Source: Exiguobacterium sp. s48 (GTDB taxonomy: Bacteria; Bacillota; Bacilli; Exiguobacteriales; Exiguobacteriaceae). Taken from it: 64,000 nt of DNA. The notes below the pieces were generated by a model, which saw only the letters and a list, made by a program, of their open reading frames with translations, made no database searches and was not told where the DNA came from. The stretch is from assembly GCF_018617395.1 (NCBI RefSeq), contig NZ_JACSKC010000001.1, forward strand, positions 1,116,001 through 1,180,000, read 5' to 3'. The translations under genes were made by a program, and so were the position numbers. This document shows, one piece after another, positions 44,832-55,327 of the stretch (the stretch's first letter is position 1; the number at the start of each line of letters is the position of its first letter).

Positions 44832-45420
44832 GTATTGTCTTAAATTGTTCGACCAAACGATCAATTTGTTGTGGCAAATCGCCTAATGCCCCATTGTTAT
44901 TAACAAGGAAATCCGCCTGGTGTTTTTTATCTTCGATTGGAATCTGTGAGCGAATACGGGCAAGCGCCTCTTCTTTCGTCAATCCGTTACGTTCCATAAG
45001 ACGCATCAACTGTATCTCTTCGCGACAATAGACGACGACAGAATAATCGACGAGATCGAGCATTGTGCCCTCAAATAAGAGAGGAATATCAAAAATGACA
45101 ACAGATTCCCCGGATGCTTCATAAGCACGCATCTGTTCCTTCATCTCTTCACGAATTGCCGGATGCATCAATTGATTCAATTGCTGACGCTTCGTTTTAT
45201 CATGGAAGATTTCCCTTCCTAGTGCAGGACGGTTCAATACATCACCATCAAAACATTTCGGAAAAGCGGTTTTTACACCTTCAATCGCCTTTCCTCCCGG
45301 TTCAACGACCGTTCGCGCAATCAAATCGGCATCGATAATCGGAATTCCTCTTTCTCGAAACAATCGAGACACCGTAGACTTTCCGGTTGCGATCCCACCC
45401 GTCAACCCAATTTTCAACAT
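44815..45420 (-). CDS. coaE: Dephospho-CoA kinase
   Basis: 201 residues with the P-loop in IGLTGGIATGKSTVSRLF, the lid and CoA-binding region with IFDIPLLFEGTMLDLVDYSVVVYC, and the C-terminal helices. It phosphorylates the 3'-OH of dephospho-CoA in the last step of CoA synthesis. AAGGGGTGG precedes the ATG. It follows mutM and polA, as in Bacillus. Confidence 0.96.
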   Translation of the reverse strand: MLKIGLTGGIATGKSTVSRLFRERGIPIIDADLIARTVVEPGGKAIEGVKTAFPKCFDGDVLNRPALGREIFHDKTKRQQLNQLMHPAIREEMKEQMRAYEASGESVVIFDIPLLFEGTMLDLVDYSVVVYCREEIQLMRLMERNGLTKEEALARIRSQIPIEDKKHQADFLVNNNGALGDLPQQIDRLVEQFKTIQKEGD

Positions 45421-45433
45421 ATTCGCCCACCCC

Positions 45434-46261
45434 TTAGCGTTGTTGGCAGTTTGGGCAATAATGCGTGCCGCGTCCGCCGAGCTTCATCTTTTCAATCTCT
45501 TGGCCGCATCGCTGACACGGCTCCCCCGCCTGTCCATAAACAAACAATCTTTCTTGGAATGTTCCCATTGCCCCATCTGGATTCGTATAACTTCGAATCG
45601 TACTTCCACCGCGCTCGATTGCTTCCGTCAGAACGTCAACCGCTTCGACTCGGACGTTTTCGACTTCTTCCTTCGATAAGCTAGCTGCCGGTCGAGTCGG
45701 ATGAATACCGGCTCGAAATAGTGTCTCATCCACATAAATATTACCTAACCCAACGAAAATGGACTGGTCAAAGAGAGCTGTCTTGATTGCTCGCGTCTTC
45801 ATCCGTTCTAAACGTCGATGCAACGCCTCTCCGGTCACGCGCTCATCAAACGGTTCATATGCGAGCAAGGAAAGCGGTGGCGTCGTATGAATCGTTTCAT
45901 TCGTCCGCAACTCCATCGTACCAAATTTGCGCACATCGTTATAATGAAGTGTTGATTGATCGGTAAATGTTATCACGACATGTGTATGTTTAACAGGTTC
46001 TGTGATTGTTTCATGTGGGAAAAACTTCCCTTCCATACGTAAATGCGAGACGAGGTAACCGTTCGTTAGTTTGAATAAAATGAACTTTCCACGACGTTCC
46101 ACATCTACGATTGTTTCTCCTACTAAATGGTGAACCCATTCTTCAGCATCATGTCCTCGAATAATTTTAGGGTCGAGTACATCGACGGACTGAATCGTTT
46201 TTCCTGAAACGAATGGTCGCAACTTACGACAGACCGTTTCGACTTCTGGTAATTCTGGCAT
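45434..46261 (-). CDS. mutM: Formamidopyrimidine-DNA glycosylase
   Basis: 275 residues. The catalytic N-terminal Pro2-Glu3 is in MPELPEVETVCRKL, the H2TH domain includes GLGNIYVDETLFRAGIHP, and the C-terminal zinc finger is CQRCGQEIEKMKLGGRGTHYCPNC. It excises 8-oxoguanine and other oxidised purines and cuts the abasic strand. AAAGGAAA precedes the ATG. It follows polA by 21 bases and is probably cotranscribed with polA and coaE, a repair and replication unit. Confidence 0.97.
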   Translation of the reverse strand: MPELPEVETVCRKLRPFVSGKTIQSVDVLDPKIIRGHDAEEWVHHLVGETIVDVERRGKFILFKLTNGYLVSHLRMEGKFFPHETITEPVKHTHVVITFTDQSTLHYNDVRKFGTMELRTNETIHTTPPLSLLAYEPFDERVTGEALHRRLERMKTRAIKTALFDQSIFVGLGNIYVDETLFRAGIHPTRPAASLSKEEVENVRVEAVDVLTEAIERGGSTIRSYTNPDGAMGTFQERLFVYGQAGEPCQRCGQEIEKMKLGGRGTHYCPNCQQR

Positions 46262-46282
46262 ACTGATTTCCTTTCTATTCGT

Positions 46283-48877
46283 TTATTTCGTGTCAAACCA
46301 AGTAATCCCGACGGCACCGTCTGCACGTAACGGGACATCGAGTGTGACCGTATGCTCCATTGCATTGGTCACGAGTTTCTCTAACGCTTCCATTTCATCG
46401 GAAGGTCCTTCAAAAATTAACTCATCGTGTACTTGTAACAAGAGTTTTGATTGAAGCCCTGACGACTTTAACGCATTGTCAACATCAATCATCGCTTTTT
46501 TGATGATATCAGCCGCCGTCCCTTGAATCGGTGTATTGATTGCGGTACGTTCAGCAAATCCACGTAAGTTAAAGTTGCTTGAATGGATATCCGGAATATT
46601 TCGACGTCGTTTTAACATCGTCTCCACGAAACCATGTTCTCGCGCACGTTCAATAGCAGCATCCATGAATGTCTTCACTCCCGGAAACTGCTCAAAATAC
46701 GTATCGATAAAGGTTTGTGCTTCCTTTCGAGTAATTCCTAGGTTTTGCGAAAGTCCATAGTCACTGATGCCATAGATGATCCCAAAATTGACCGCTTTCG
46801 CTTGACGACGCATGAGCGACGTGACTTCTTCATTCGATACTTTAAATACGTTCGCTGCCGTTGATGTGTGGATATCCTCATCGTGCAGGAAAGCATCCAT
46901 CATTTTCGCATCTTGTGACATATGCGCCATGATACGTAGTTCGATCTGAGAGTAGTCGACCGCATAAAGCACCCAACCTGGTTCGCTTGCGGTGAACGCC
47001 TTGCGGATACGACGACCTTCCTCTAATCGAATCGGGATGTTCTGTAAGTTCGGATTGACCGACGAGAGTCTCCCTGTTTGTGTCAACGTCTGCGTGTATC
47101 GAGTGTGAATCTTGCCGTCGTCTTTTACAACTTTCTGCAAGCCTTCAACATAAGTTGATTGCAGTTTACCGAGTTCACGATAATGCATAATTTTTTCGAT
47201 GATTGGATGAAGTGGCGCCAATTTTTCAAGAACATCCGCTGCAGTCGAGTAACCTGTCTTCGTCTTTTTCACAGGAGGGAGTGCTAATTTTTCAAACAAG
47301 ACGACCCCTAGCTGTTTTGGCGAATTGATGTTAAATGGTTCGCCAGCCAACTCATGAATCGTCACTTCAAGCGCGGAGAGTCGTTCTCGAAGATCCGTTT
47401 CCATATGTTGAAGGGTTTCGACGTTCACATGAATACCTGCCCACTCCATTTCAGCTAACACGGATACGAGCGGCTTTTCGAGTGCCTCATATAGTTCTGT
47501 CTGTTCATTGTCTTTTAATTCTTTTGCGACACGCTCAAACAACGTCAAAATTGAGTGTGCTTTCTCCGTGAGGTGTGCATGGAACACATCCTCTTCAGGG
47601 ATTTTGATTTTCGCCCCTTTTCCGTAAACCGCTTCGTCTTCCTCAAGATGATATGCGAAGTGAGAGGCGATCGAGCTGAGCGACGTTCCGCCAGAAAGAT
47701 TTAATAAGTATCCTGCGACGAGCAGATCTTCATATCCCCGAAGTGTCAATTGGTGTCGCTTCAATTGAATGATCGTCTGTTTCGCATCTAGACAGATGGT
47801 CGTCTGAGATTCATCCTCAATCCATTGTTTGACCCGTTCATCTTGTAACAGTGACACGTCACCAATGGTCACGCCACGGTCCGATGCAATCGCAACCCCG
47901 ATGATATCATCTTCAAAATAATCGTCTTTCAACTGTTCAAGTAAGAGAACAGCTTGTGACAGGTCTTGATCCGCCACATCGATGGTCGGCCGTTCTTCCT
48001 TTTCGACTGGTTCTTCTGATGAAGTATCTTGTAATTTCCCAATCAGCGACTTGAATTGAAGCTCCATAAAGAGCGGTTTTACGAGAGAGGCATCATATGG
48101 TTTGAAGACGAGATCGTCAGCGGATACATCGAGTGGCACGTCCGTATAAATGGTCGCCAACTGTTTCGACATTTTCGCTTCACGTTCGTTTGCTTCAACC
48201 TTTTCCTTCTGCTTCCCTTTTAGTTCATCCGTATGTTCGTAGAGTCCTTCGACAGTCCCATACGTGGTAATCAACTTCAGCGCCGTCTTTTCTCCCACAC
48301 CTGGAATCCCCGGGATGTTATCCGATTTATCACCCATCAACCCTTTTAAGTCAATCATCTGAATCGGTTGAAGTCCTTCGTAGCGTTCCTTGAACGCAGT
48401 CTCGTTCATTTTCTCGACGTCTGTGATCCCTCGTTTTGTCAAATACACTGTCACGCGTTCGTTGATGAGTTGAAGTAAATCTTTATCTCCCGTCACGATG
48501 GTCACATCATCAAAGGTCGTGTCCTTTGAAAGGGTTCCGATGATATCATCCGCCTCATATCGGTCGAGCTCTAAGACTGAGATGCCGAACGCCCGACAAA
48601 CGTCACGCACGAGCGGGAACTGCTCTCGTAATTCTCCAGGTGTCTTTTGACGCCCACCTTTATATTCTGCGAACGTATCGTGCCGAAACGTTTTCTTCGA
48701 TGCATCGAAAGCCACGGCGAAATGAGTCGGTTGTTCATCTTCCATCAATTTCAATAACATCATCGTAAATCCATACACCGCATTCGTATTTCTGCCCGAT
48801 GCATCCGACATCGGAGGCAGTGCAAAAAACGCACGATATGTTAAGGAATTCCCATCCAGGACTAGTAATTTATTCAT
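46283..48877 (-). CDS. polA: DNA polymerase I
   Basis: 864 residues. N-terminal 5'-3' nuclease (1-290, LVLDGNSLTYRAFFALP and GDKSDNIPGIPGVGEKTA), a middle 3'-5' exonuclease-like domain (about 300-470), and the polymerase domain with motif A VDYSQIELRIMAHMSQD, motif B RRQAKAVNFGIIYGISDYGL, and motif C LQVHDELIFEGP. The middle domain lacks the DxE metal motifs, so proofreading is probably lost, as in Geobacillus and Thermus enzymes. It fills gaps and removes primers in repair and lagging-strand synthesis. TGGAGG precedes the ATG. Confidence 0.97.
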   Translation of the reverse strand: MNKLLVLDGNSLTYRAFFALPPMSDASGRNTNAVYGFTMMLLKLMEDEQPTHFAVAFDASKKTFRHDTFAEYKGGRQKTPGELREQFPLVRDVCRAFGISVLELDRYEADDIIGTLSKDTTFDDVTIVTGDKDLLQLINERVTVYLTKRGITDVEKMNETAFKERYEGLQPIQMIDLKGLMGDKSDNIPGIPGVGEKTALKLITTYGTVEGLYEHTDELKGKQKEKVEANEREAKMSKQLATIYTDVPLDVSADDLVFKPYDASLVKPLFMELQFKSLIGKLQDTSSEEPVEKEERPTIDVADQDLSQAVLLLEQLKDDYFEDDIIGVAIASDRGVTIGDVSLLQDERVKQWIEDESQTTICLDAKQTIIQLKRHQLTLRGYEDLLVAGYLLNLSGGTSLSSIASHFAYHLEEDEAVYGKGAKIKIPEEDVFHAHLTEKAHSILTLFERVAKELKDNEQTELYEALEKPLVSVLAEMEWAGIHVNVETLQHMETDLRERLSALEVTIHELAGEPFNINSPKQLGVVLFEKLALPPVKKTKTGYSTAADVLEKLAPLHPIIEKIMHYRELGKLQSTYVEGLQKVVKDDGKIHTRYTQTLTQTGRLSSVNPNLQNIPIRLEEGRRIRKAFTASEPGWVLYAVDYSQIELRIMAHMSQDAKMMDAFLHDEDIHTSTAANVFKVSNEEVTSLMRRQAKAVNFGIIYGISDYGLSQNLGITRKEAQTFIDTYFEQFPGVKTFMDAAIERAREHGFVETMLKRRRNIPDIHSSNFNLRGFAERTAINTPIQGTAADIIKKAMIDVDNALKSSGLQSKLLLQVHDELIFEGPSDEMEALEKLVTNAMEHTVTLDVPLRADGAVGITWFDTK

Positions 48878-48932
48878 TCAATCGACCTCCATTCTTCTCT
48901 TCACTCATCATACCATACGGGTACATGCGTTC

Positions 48933-48968
48933 GAAAAAAAAGACCCTTTTCTACGAATAGAAAAGGGC
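48933..48968 (-). terminator. Terminator of phoP-phoR
   Basis: Minus strand: GGCCCTTTTCTA pairs with TAGAAAAGGGTC around TTCG, followed by a run of T. Confidence 0.92.
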
Positions 48969-49084
48969 CAAATTCCCGATCGTGTGGAGATGAGCACCGA
49001 TCGGATCACGAGATGATGAAGAGGTCTCATTGATAGAATAACAAGGTTTTGTAAAGTAAATATGAATGAACGATAAAGGGATTG

Positions 49085-50812
49085 TTAAACCCGTGGAAAT
49101 CTGATGGTAAACGTCGTTCCTTTGCCTTCTTCGCTATCGACGTCAATCGTTGCATGATGCAAATCAATGATATGTTTGACGATTGCGAGCCCGAGGCCAG
49201 TTCCACCCGAGTTCCGACTTCTTGCCTTATCGACACGATAGAAGCGTTCAAAGATCCGGCTCACTTCTTTTTCAGCTATCCCAATTCCATTGTCCTTGAC
49301 GCGAAGTTCGTAAGAATCTTGCTTCGCCTCAACGAAAATTTCCACGCGGCTGCCTTCCGGAGAATAGTTGATGGCATTAGCGACCAAGTTCATGATGACT
49401 TGTTTCATCCGGTTCAAGTCTGCTTGAAGGATGACTTCTCCATGATGTTGCGCCTCTAGGTGTATCGATTTCTTGTTCGCTTTTTGACTTAGAAGTAGAC
49501 ATACCTCGTCGACAAGTTGATTTAAATCAACGGACACCAGTTCCATCTTGAAATCGTCTCGCTCGAGTCTTGACAATTCGAGGAGATCTTCGACGAGCAT
49601 CTGCATCCGTGTCGCTTCCTTTTGGATAATGTCTAAGAACTGGTCACGAAGTTCAGGCACTTCTTTCGCTCCATCTAGGAGTGTCTCACTAAATCCACGG
49701 ATGGACGTCAGTGGCGTTTTGAGTTCATGACTGACGTTCGCCACAAAGTCTTTGCGCATCTTCTCGAGTCGCTTCAATTCTGTAATGTCGTTGAAGAGTA
49801 ACGTCGTCCCACGAAGCATTCCCGTATCACTGAAAATCGGTGCCGCGGATACCATATATGTTTTTTGATTGAATCCAGTTCGGATGGATAATTGACGACG
49901 GTGCACTTCTTCCGTTAAATAGACATCTTCAATGAGCGATTCGACATCAGGACTTGGTAAAATCCCATGATAGAATTGTCCGATGGATAAATCGTCATAT
50001 TGGAACATCTCACGATACGAGCGGTTGACCAATGTGACGATCCCTCGCTCATCAACAAGAAGGAGTCCGGCTCCCATATATTCGATGAGCGATTCGAGTC
50101 TGGCTCGTTGAACGGACTCACCGAGTGAGATGGACTCTAAATTTCGAGCGAGTACGTTAATCGATCCAGCAAGACTACCCGTTTCTTCATCGTTCCGTAA
50201 TTCATACACGCGAGCCCGATAATTCCCATCTGCCAGCTCACGTAAGACGATCGTCGCTTCATCGATCGGTCGAATAAATTGGTTCGTCAGATGTTGGAGC
50301 ACGAACAAGATGACAAAGAAAGAGAAGAAGAGTGCTAAAGCAATCGTCAACCAAATTCGATTATAAACTCCTTCTAAGTCTGAGACATATCGAATAAATG
50401 TCAAATAGACAGTCCCACCTGTTGCCATCTCGATCGGTTTTGTAAATTGAATCAAATCTTCATTGTCAGCCTCACCGAATGTTCCGTCATCAGGCACGAG
50501 GTTAGGGTCGATTTGATAATCGATGGCCCCGACACGAAACGGTGTTCCCGCGATGACCTCCATCCGGCTATTGAGCAGGAGAATGTCAAAACTACTCCCG
50601 TCATCGATTTGACCGACATATTCCCGAATCTCGTCCAACTCGCCCCCTTCAAGATAAAGGGCTGCCAGTTGAGCATCTTCTTTTAGACGGTCTCGTTCAG
50701 AATCCAAATAGAAATCTTTGAACAGCTGTCCGAGCACAATCCCGAGCGTAAGCAGGACACCGGTGACGAGAAAAATGAGCGTCGTCATAAACCTAGAGCG
50801 ATAAGTCTTCAT
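49085..50812 (-). CDS. phoR: Phosphate-response sensor histidine kinase PhoR
   Basis: 575 residues. Membrane helix 1 (about 8-30), an extracytoplasmic sensor domain of about 120 residues (31-150), membrane helix 2 (about 153-172), HAMP (about 172-230), PAS (LESLIEYMGAGLLLVDERGIV), HisKA with the phosphoacceptor in VANVSHELKTPLTSIRGFSETLL, and HATPase_c with N box (NLVANAINYSPEGSR) and G boxes (VKDNGIGIAEKE, GGTGLGLAIVKHII). It overlaps phoP by 4 bases. Gene order phoP-phoR-polA matches Bacillus. The stimulus may be cell-wall teichoic precursors or phosphate status; Pst genes are not nearby. Confidence 0.93.
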   Translation of the reverse strand: MKTYRSRFMTTLIFLVTGVLLTLGIVLGQLFKDFYLDSERDRLKEDAQLAALYLEGGELDEIREYVGQIDDGSSFDILLLNSRMEVIAGTPFRVGAIDYQIDPNLVPDDGTFGEADNEDLIQFTKPIEMATGGTVYLTFIRYVSDLEGVYNRIWLTIALALFFSFFVILFVLQHLTNQFIRPIDEATIVLRELADGNYRARVYELRNDEETGSLAGSINVLARNLESISLGESVQRARLESLIEYMGAGLLLVDERGIVTLVNRSYREMFQYDDLSIGQFYHGILPSPDVESLIEDVYLTEEVHRRQLSIRTGFNQKTYMVSAAPIFSDTGMLRGTTLLFNDITELKRLEKMRKDFVANVSHELKTPLTSIRGFSETLLDGAKEVPELRDQFLDIIQKEATRMQMLVEDLLELSRLERDDFKMELVSVDLNQLVDEVCLLLSQKANKKSIHLEAQHHGEVILQADLNRMKQVIMNLVANAINYSPEGSRVEIFVEAKQDSYELRVKDNGIGIAEKEVSRIFERFYRVDKARSRNSGGTGLGLAIVKHIIDLHHATIDVDSEEGKGTTFTIRFPRV

Positions 50813-51510
50813 TCCGAAGTTGGCTCCTCCATCTTATAGCCAAGACCGCGAATCGTTTTTATATATGTCGGCTTCTTAGTCACCGGTTCAATTTTTTCAC
50901 GAAGGTGACTGATATGAACATCAACGATTCGTGTGTCACCCACAAAATCATAATTCCAAATGGCCGATAACAATTGATCACGCGTCAACACGCGTCCTTT
51001 ATTTTTCGCCAAATAAGCTAACAGTTCAAACTCTTTTGGAGTCAATTCGAGTCGCTCGCCCTGTTTGAATACTTCATAGTTTGAAGCGACGATTTTGACA
51101 TCACCGATTTGAATGACGTCTTCTTCAACCGCCGATTCTTGCGGGGCAGATCGTCTAAGAATCGCTTTGACACGTGCGACCACTTCACGCGGACTAAACG
51201 GCTTTGTCAAATAGTCATCCGCACCGAGCTCGAGTCCGAGCACTTTATCGAACTCATCATCCTTCGCCGTCAACATCAGAATGGGCGTATTGACTTTTTG
51301 TTGACGAAGTCGCTTGCACACTTCAAGGCCATCCATCTCCGGTAGCATCAAATCGAGCACAATGAGAACGGCATCTTTTTTCTCAGCCAATTCTAAGCCT
51401 GTTTTCCCATCATGCGCCGTCTCCACTTCAAACCCGGCTTGCTCTAAATTAAATTTTAATAATGTCGCAATCGATACTTCATCATCGACAACAATTACTT
51501 TATCAGCCAC
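50809..51510 (-). CDS. phoP: Phosphate-response regulator PhoP (OmpR family)
   Basis: 233 residues from the GTG at 51510, which has GAGGAGG seven bases upstream; the longer frame is rejected. Receiver domain with VVDDEVSIATLLKFNLE, phospho-Asp in LIVLDLMLPEMDG, and the Lys in YLTKPFSPREVVARVKAILRR; winged-helix output with LTPKEFELLAYLAKNKGRVLTRDQLLSAIWNYDFVGDTRIVDVHISHLREKIEP. It controls Pho genes. The GTG start and 4-base overlap with phoR keep the pair in step. Confidence 0.95.
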   Translation of the reverse strand: MADKVIVVDDEVSIATLLKFNLEQAGFEVETAHDGKTGLELAEKKDAVLIVLDLMLPEMDGLEVCKRLRQQKVNTPILMLTAKDDEFDKVLGLELGADDYLTKPFSPREVVARVKAILRRSAPQESAVEEDVIQIGDVKIVASNYEVFKQGERLELTPKEFELLAYLAKNKGRVLTRDQLLSAIWNYDFVGDTRIVDVHISHLREKIEPVTKKPTYIKTIRGLGYKMEEPTSE

Positions 51511-51651
51511 ACTACTTCCTCCTCTTAATCCATCAAATGTCACTCTCTATTTTACAAACCAAAGCTTGAAACGACCAACCTCAAAGCAAATCTTTACAAA
51601 AACAAAACAAATCCACTTTTAGTGTAGCATGTCCTACAAGATGGAAACCGC

Positions 51652-51690
51652 AAAAAAAGTGCTTCCCACAAATTTGCAGGAAGCACTTTT
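51652..51690 (-). terminator. Terminator of mdh
   Basis: Minus strand: AAAAGTGCTTCC and GGAAGCACTTTT pair around a 12-base loop and are followed by a T run. It separates the citZ-icd-mdh unit from phoP. Confidence 0.92.
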
Positions 51691-51692
51691 AC

Positions 51693-52637
<945 letters not shown>

Positions 52638-52662
52638 TCAATTGACGACTTATTCGTTTGAA

Positions 52663-53934
52663 TTACATATTTTTGATCAATTCATCCGCGAATTCAGAGC
52701 ATTTCACTTCTGTTGCGCCGTCCATGAGACGTGCGAAGTCGTACGTGACAACTTTCGAAGCGATTGTTTTCTCCATTGAGTTGATGATGAGGTCAGCCGC
52801 TTCGTTCCAGTTCATGTGGCGGAGCATCATCTCCCCTGAAAGGATGACTGAAGATGGGTTTACTTTATCGAGACCTGCGTATTTCGGAGCTGTACCATGA
52901 GTCGCTTCGAAGATTGCATGTCCTGTGATGTAGTTGATGTTCGCACCAGGTGCGATCCCGATTCCACCTACTTGAGCAGCAAGGGCATCCGAGATGTAGT
53001 CGCCGTTCAAGTTCATTGTCGCAACGACGTCGAACTCACGTGGACGTGTCAAAATTTGCTGGAGGAAGATATCTGCGATCGAATCTTTGACGATGATTTT
53101 CCCTTCAGCTTCTGCTTTCGACTGAGCTTCGTTAGCAGCTGCTTCGCCAGACTCTTCTTTGATACGGTCATATTGTGCCCATGTGAACACTTTGTCGCCG
53201 TATTCCGCTTCAGCGAGTGCATAGCCCCAGTTTTTGAATGCGCCTTCTGTGAACTTCATGATGTTTCCTTTGTGTACAAGCGTCACAGATTTACGGTCGT
53301 TCGCAATCGCATACTCGATCGCAGCACGAACTAAGCGCTCCGTACCTTCAGAAGAAACCGGCTTGATCCCGATTCCTGATGTTTCTGGGAAACGGATCTT
53401 GTTGACGTTCATCTCCTCTTGCAAGAACTTGATGAGTTTTTTGACTTCATCGCTTCCTGAAGCGTACTCGATGCCAGCATAGATATCTTCAGTGTTCTCA
53501 CGGAAGATAACCATGTCCGTGTCTTCAGGACGTTTTACTGGTGATGGAACACCCGTGAAGTAACGAACTGGACGAAGGCATGTGTATAAGTCGAGCTCTT
53601 GACGAAGAGCGACGTTCAATGAACGAATTCCTCCACCGACTGGTGTCGTGAGTGGACCTTTGATCGCAATCAAGTACTCGCGAATTTGATCGAGTGTTTC
53701 TGTTGGGAGCCACTCACCTTTTTCGTTATATGCTTTTTCCCCAGCGTATACTTCCATCCATTCGATTTTCTTGTCGCCGCCGTATGCTTTTTCAACCGCA
53801 GCATCAAATACGCGAACAGCCGCATTCCAAATGTCAGGTCCTGTTCCATCACCAATAATGAATGGTACCGTCGGAACGTTTGGTACGTTCAATACACCGT
53901 TTTCAACTGTAATCTTTTGTCCTTGTGTCAACAT
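52663..53934 (-). CDS. icd: Isocitrate dehydrogenase (NADP)
   Basis: 423 residues from the ATG at 53934, with GGGGG about nine bases upstream. The bacterial homodimeric form: [15 protein letters not shown] start, the substrate Ser in [61 protein letters not shown], and [26 protein letters not shown]. It converts isocitrate to 2-oxoglutarate. A long hairpin of unknown role separates it from citZ (53960-53985). Confidence 0.97.
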   Translation of the reverse strand: MLTQGQKITVENGVLNVPNVPTVPFIIGDGTGPDIWNAAVRVFDAAVEKAYGGDKKIEWMEVYAGEKAYNEKGEWLPTETLDQIREYLIAIKGPLTTPVGGGIRSLNVALRQELDLYTCLRPVRYFTGVPSPVKRPEDTDMVIFRENTEDIYAGIEYASGSDEVKKLIKFLQEEMNVNKIRFPETSGIGIKPVSSEGTERLVRAAIEYAIANDRKSVTLVHKGNIMKFTEGAFKNWGYALAEAEYGDKVFTWAQYDRIKEESGEAAANEAQSKAEAEGKIIVKDSIADIFLQQILTRPREFDVVATMNLNGDYISDALAAQVGGIGIAPGANINYITGHAIFEATHGTAPKYAGLDKVNPSSVILSGEMMLRHMNWNEAADLIINSMEKTIASKVVTYDFARLMDGATEVKCSEFADELIKNM

Positions 53935-53959
53935 AATGAATCCCCCTAAGTACATTACT

Positions 53960-53985
53960 GTAGGTCGACGCGTACGCCGACCTAC
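53960..53985 (-). repeat. Hairpin between citZ and icd
   Basis: GTAGGTCG and CGACCTAC form a perfect 8-bp stem around a ten-base loop with further CG pairing. There is no T tract, so it is not a simple terminator. It may be an mRNA processing or stability element. Confidence 0.5.
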
Positions 53986-54030
53986 GTCACTTGTTAGTTT
54001 ACCAAACTTTTGTCTGAAATGTGTCCTGAA

Positions 54031-55143
54031 TTAACGTTCGTTCACAGGAACATATTTACGGCTCGTCTCACCGACATATTCCGCGCGCGGACGAATCAAA
54101 CGGTTGTCCGCATATTGCTCGAGGATGTGGGCAATCCAACCCGACATACGAGATACGGCGAAGATTGGTGTGAAGAGATCTTCTTCAAGACCGAGCGCAT
54201 AATACGTTGAAGCTGAATAGAAATCGACATTCGGCTTCAATCCTTTTTCTGTTTCAACGAGATGATCAATTTTTTCAGACATCTCATACCATTTCGGTTC
54301 TCCGATTTGAGCTGTCAATTGACGGCTCATTTCTTTCAAATGCTTCGCGCGTGGGTCGCCGTCCTTATAAACGCGGTGACCGAAGCCCATGATTTTTTCT
54401 TTACGTTCGAATTTACCACGAACGTATTCTTCGACGCGGTCAACCGAATCGATTTCATGGAGCATCTTCATAACTGCCTCGTTCGCACCACCGTGAAGTG
54501 GCCCTTTAAGTGCTCCCATTGCCGCCGTAACACCTGAATACATATCCGAGAGCGTTGCCACACACACACGCGCTGTGAACGTCGAGGCGTTCAACTCGTG
54601 GTCAGCGTGTAAGATGAGTGCCTTATCAATCGTTTTTTCTGCGACATCACTTGGTTCTTCGCCGTTCAACATGTAAAGGAAGTTCGCCGCGTAAGAAAGA
54701 CCTTCTTTTGGAGCGACAGGTTGCTCTCCTTTACGAAGGCGAGCGAATGCTGTCACGATTGAAGCGACTTGCGCTTGTAAGCGAATCGCTTTACGCATGT
54801 TCGCTTCATCACTCATGTCTTCAGATTCCTCATCATATAAAGCGAGTTGCGAGAGCGCCGTACGAATCGTCGCCATCGCATTGGCTGATTTCGGTGCACG
54901 CTTTAACGTGTCGATCACGTCTTCAGGCAACGTCGCTTCTTTTACAAGCGCTTCTGATAGCGCTGTCAATTCCTCTGCATTTGGTAAGCGGTCGTTCCAC
55001 AATAAGAAGACAACTTCTTCAAATGTGGCGTTGTCCGCTAAATCATCAATGGTGTATCCTCCGTAAGTCAATTGTCCGTCAATAATTGAGCTGACTTTTG
55101 AGGCTGCTGCCACAATACCTTCTAACCCTTTTGTCGTTGACAT
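54031..55143 (-). CDS. citZ: Citrate synthase
   Basis: 370 residues, the short hexamer/dimer-type bacterial form. Catalytic residues lie in NASTFTARVCVATLSD (after HADHELNAS with a catalytic His), KGPLHGGANEAVMKML, MGFGHRVYKDGDPRA and KPNVDFYSASTYYALG. It condenses oxaloacetate with acetyl-CoA. GAGGGGGAG precedes the ATG. It begins the citZ-icd-mdh unit. A cre-like site and a TATACT -10 box lie upstream. Confidence 0.97.
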   Translation of the reverse strand: MSTTKGLEGIVAAASKVSSIIDGQLTYGGYTIDDLADNATFEEVVFLLWNDRLPNAEELTALSEALVKEATLPEDVIDTLKRAPKSANAMATIRTALSQLALYDEESEDMSDEANMRKAIRLQAQVASIVTAFARLRKGEQPVAPKEGLSYAANFLYMLNGEEPSDVAEKTIDKALILHADHELNASTFTARVCVATLSDMYSGVTAAMGALKGPLHGGANEAVMKMLHEIDSVDRVEEYVRGKFERKEKIMGFGHRVYKDGDPRAKHLKEMSRQLTAQIGEPKWYEMSEKIDHLVETEKGLKPNVDFYSASTYYALGLEEDLFTPIFAVSRMSGWIAHILEQYADNRLIRPRAEYVGETSRKYVPVNER

Positions 55144-55270
55144 TCATAACTCCCCCTCAGTCTTGTTTAAAATAATCGACCGTAAAAACAGTCTGTTTAT
55201 AGGGAATAAGGATACGGGATGGGTTTCTCCCCTGCATTCACCCAGTCTCCGTTTACCCTGTCCTTTATAT

Positions 55271-55313
55271 AGTATAAACAATTTATTGCAAAAAAGAAAT
55301 GTAAGCGGCTTCA
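55271..55313 (-). promoter_or_regulatory. citZ promoter region with cre-like site
   Basis: Minus strand: a -10 box TATACT (55271-55276) is preceded by the sequence TGAAGCCGCTTACA (55300-55313), one base from the cre consensus core. The -35 is weak. CcpA control of citZ is known in Bacillus. Confidence 0.55.
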
Positions 55314-55327
55314 GTTGTCAGAAAATA

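Noticed and set aside
54618-55085. 155-residue plus-strand frame over citZ
   Set aside because: Antisense shadow of citZ without a start site or recognisable protein features.
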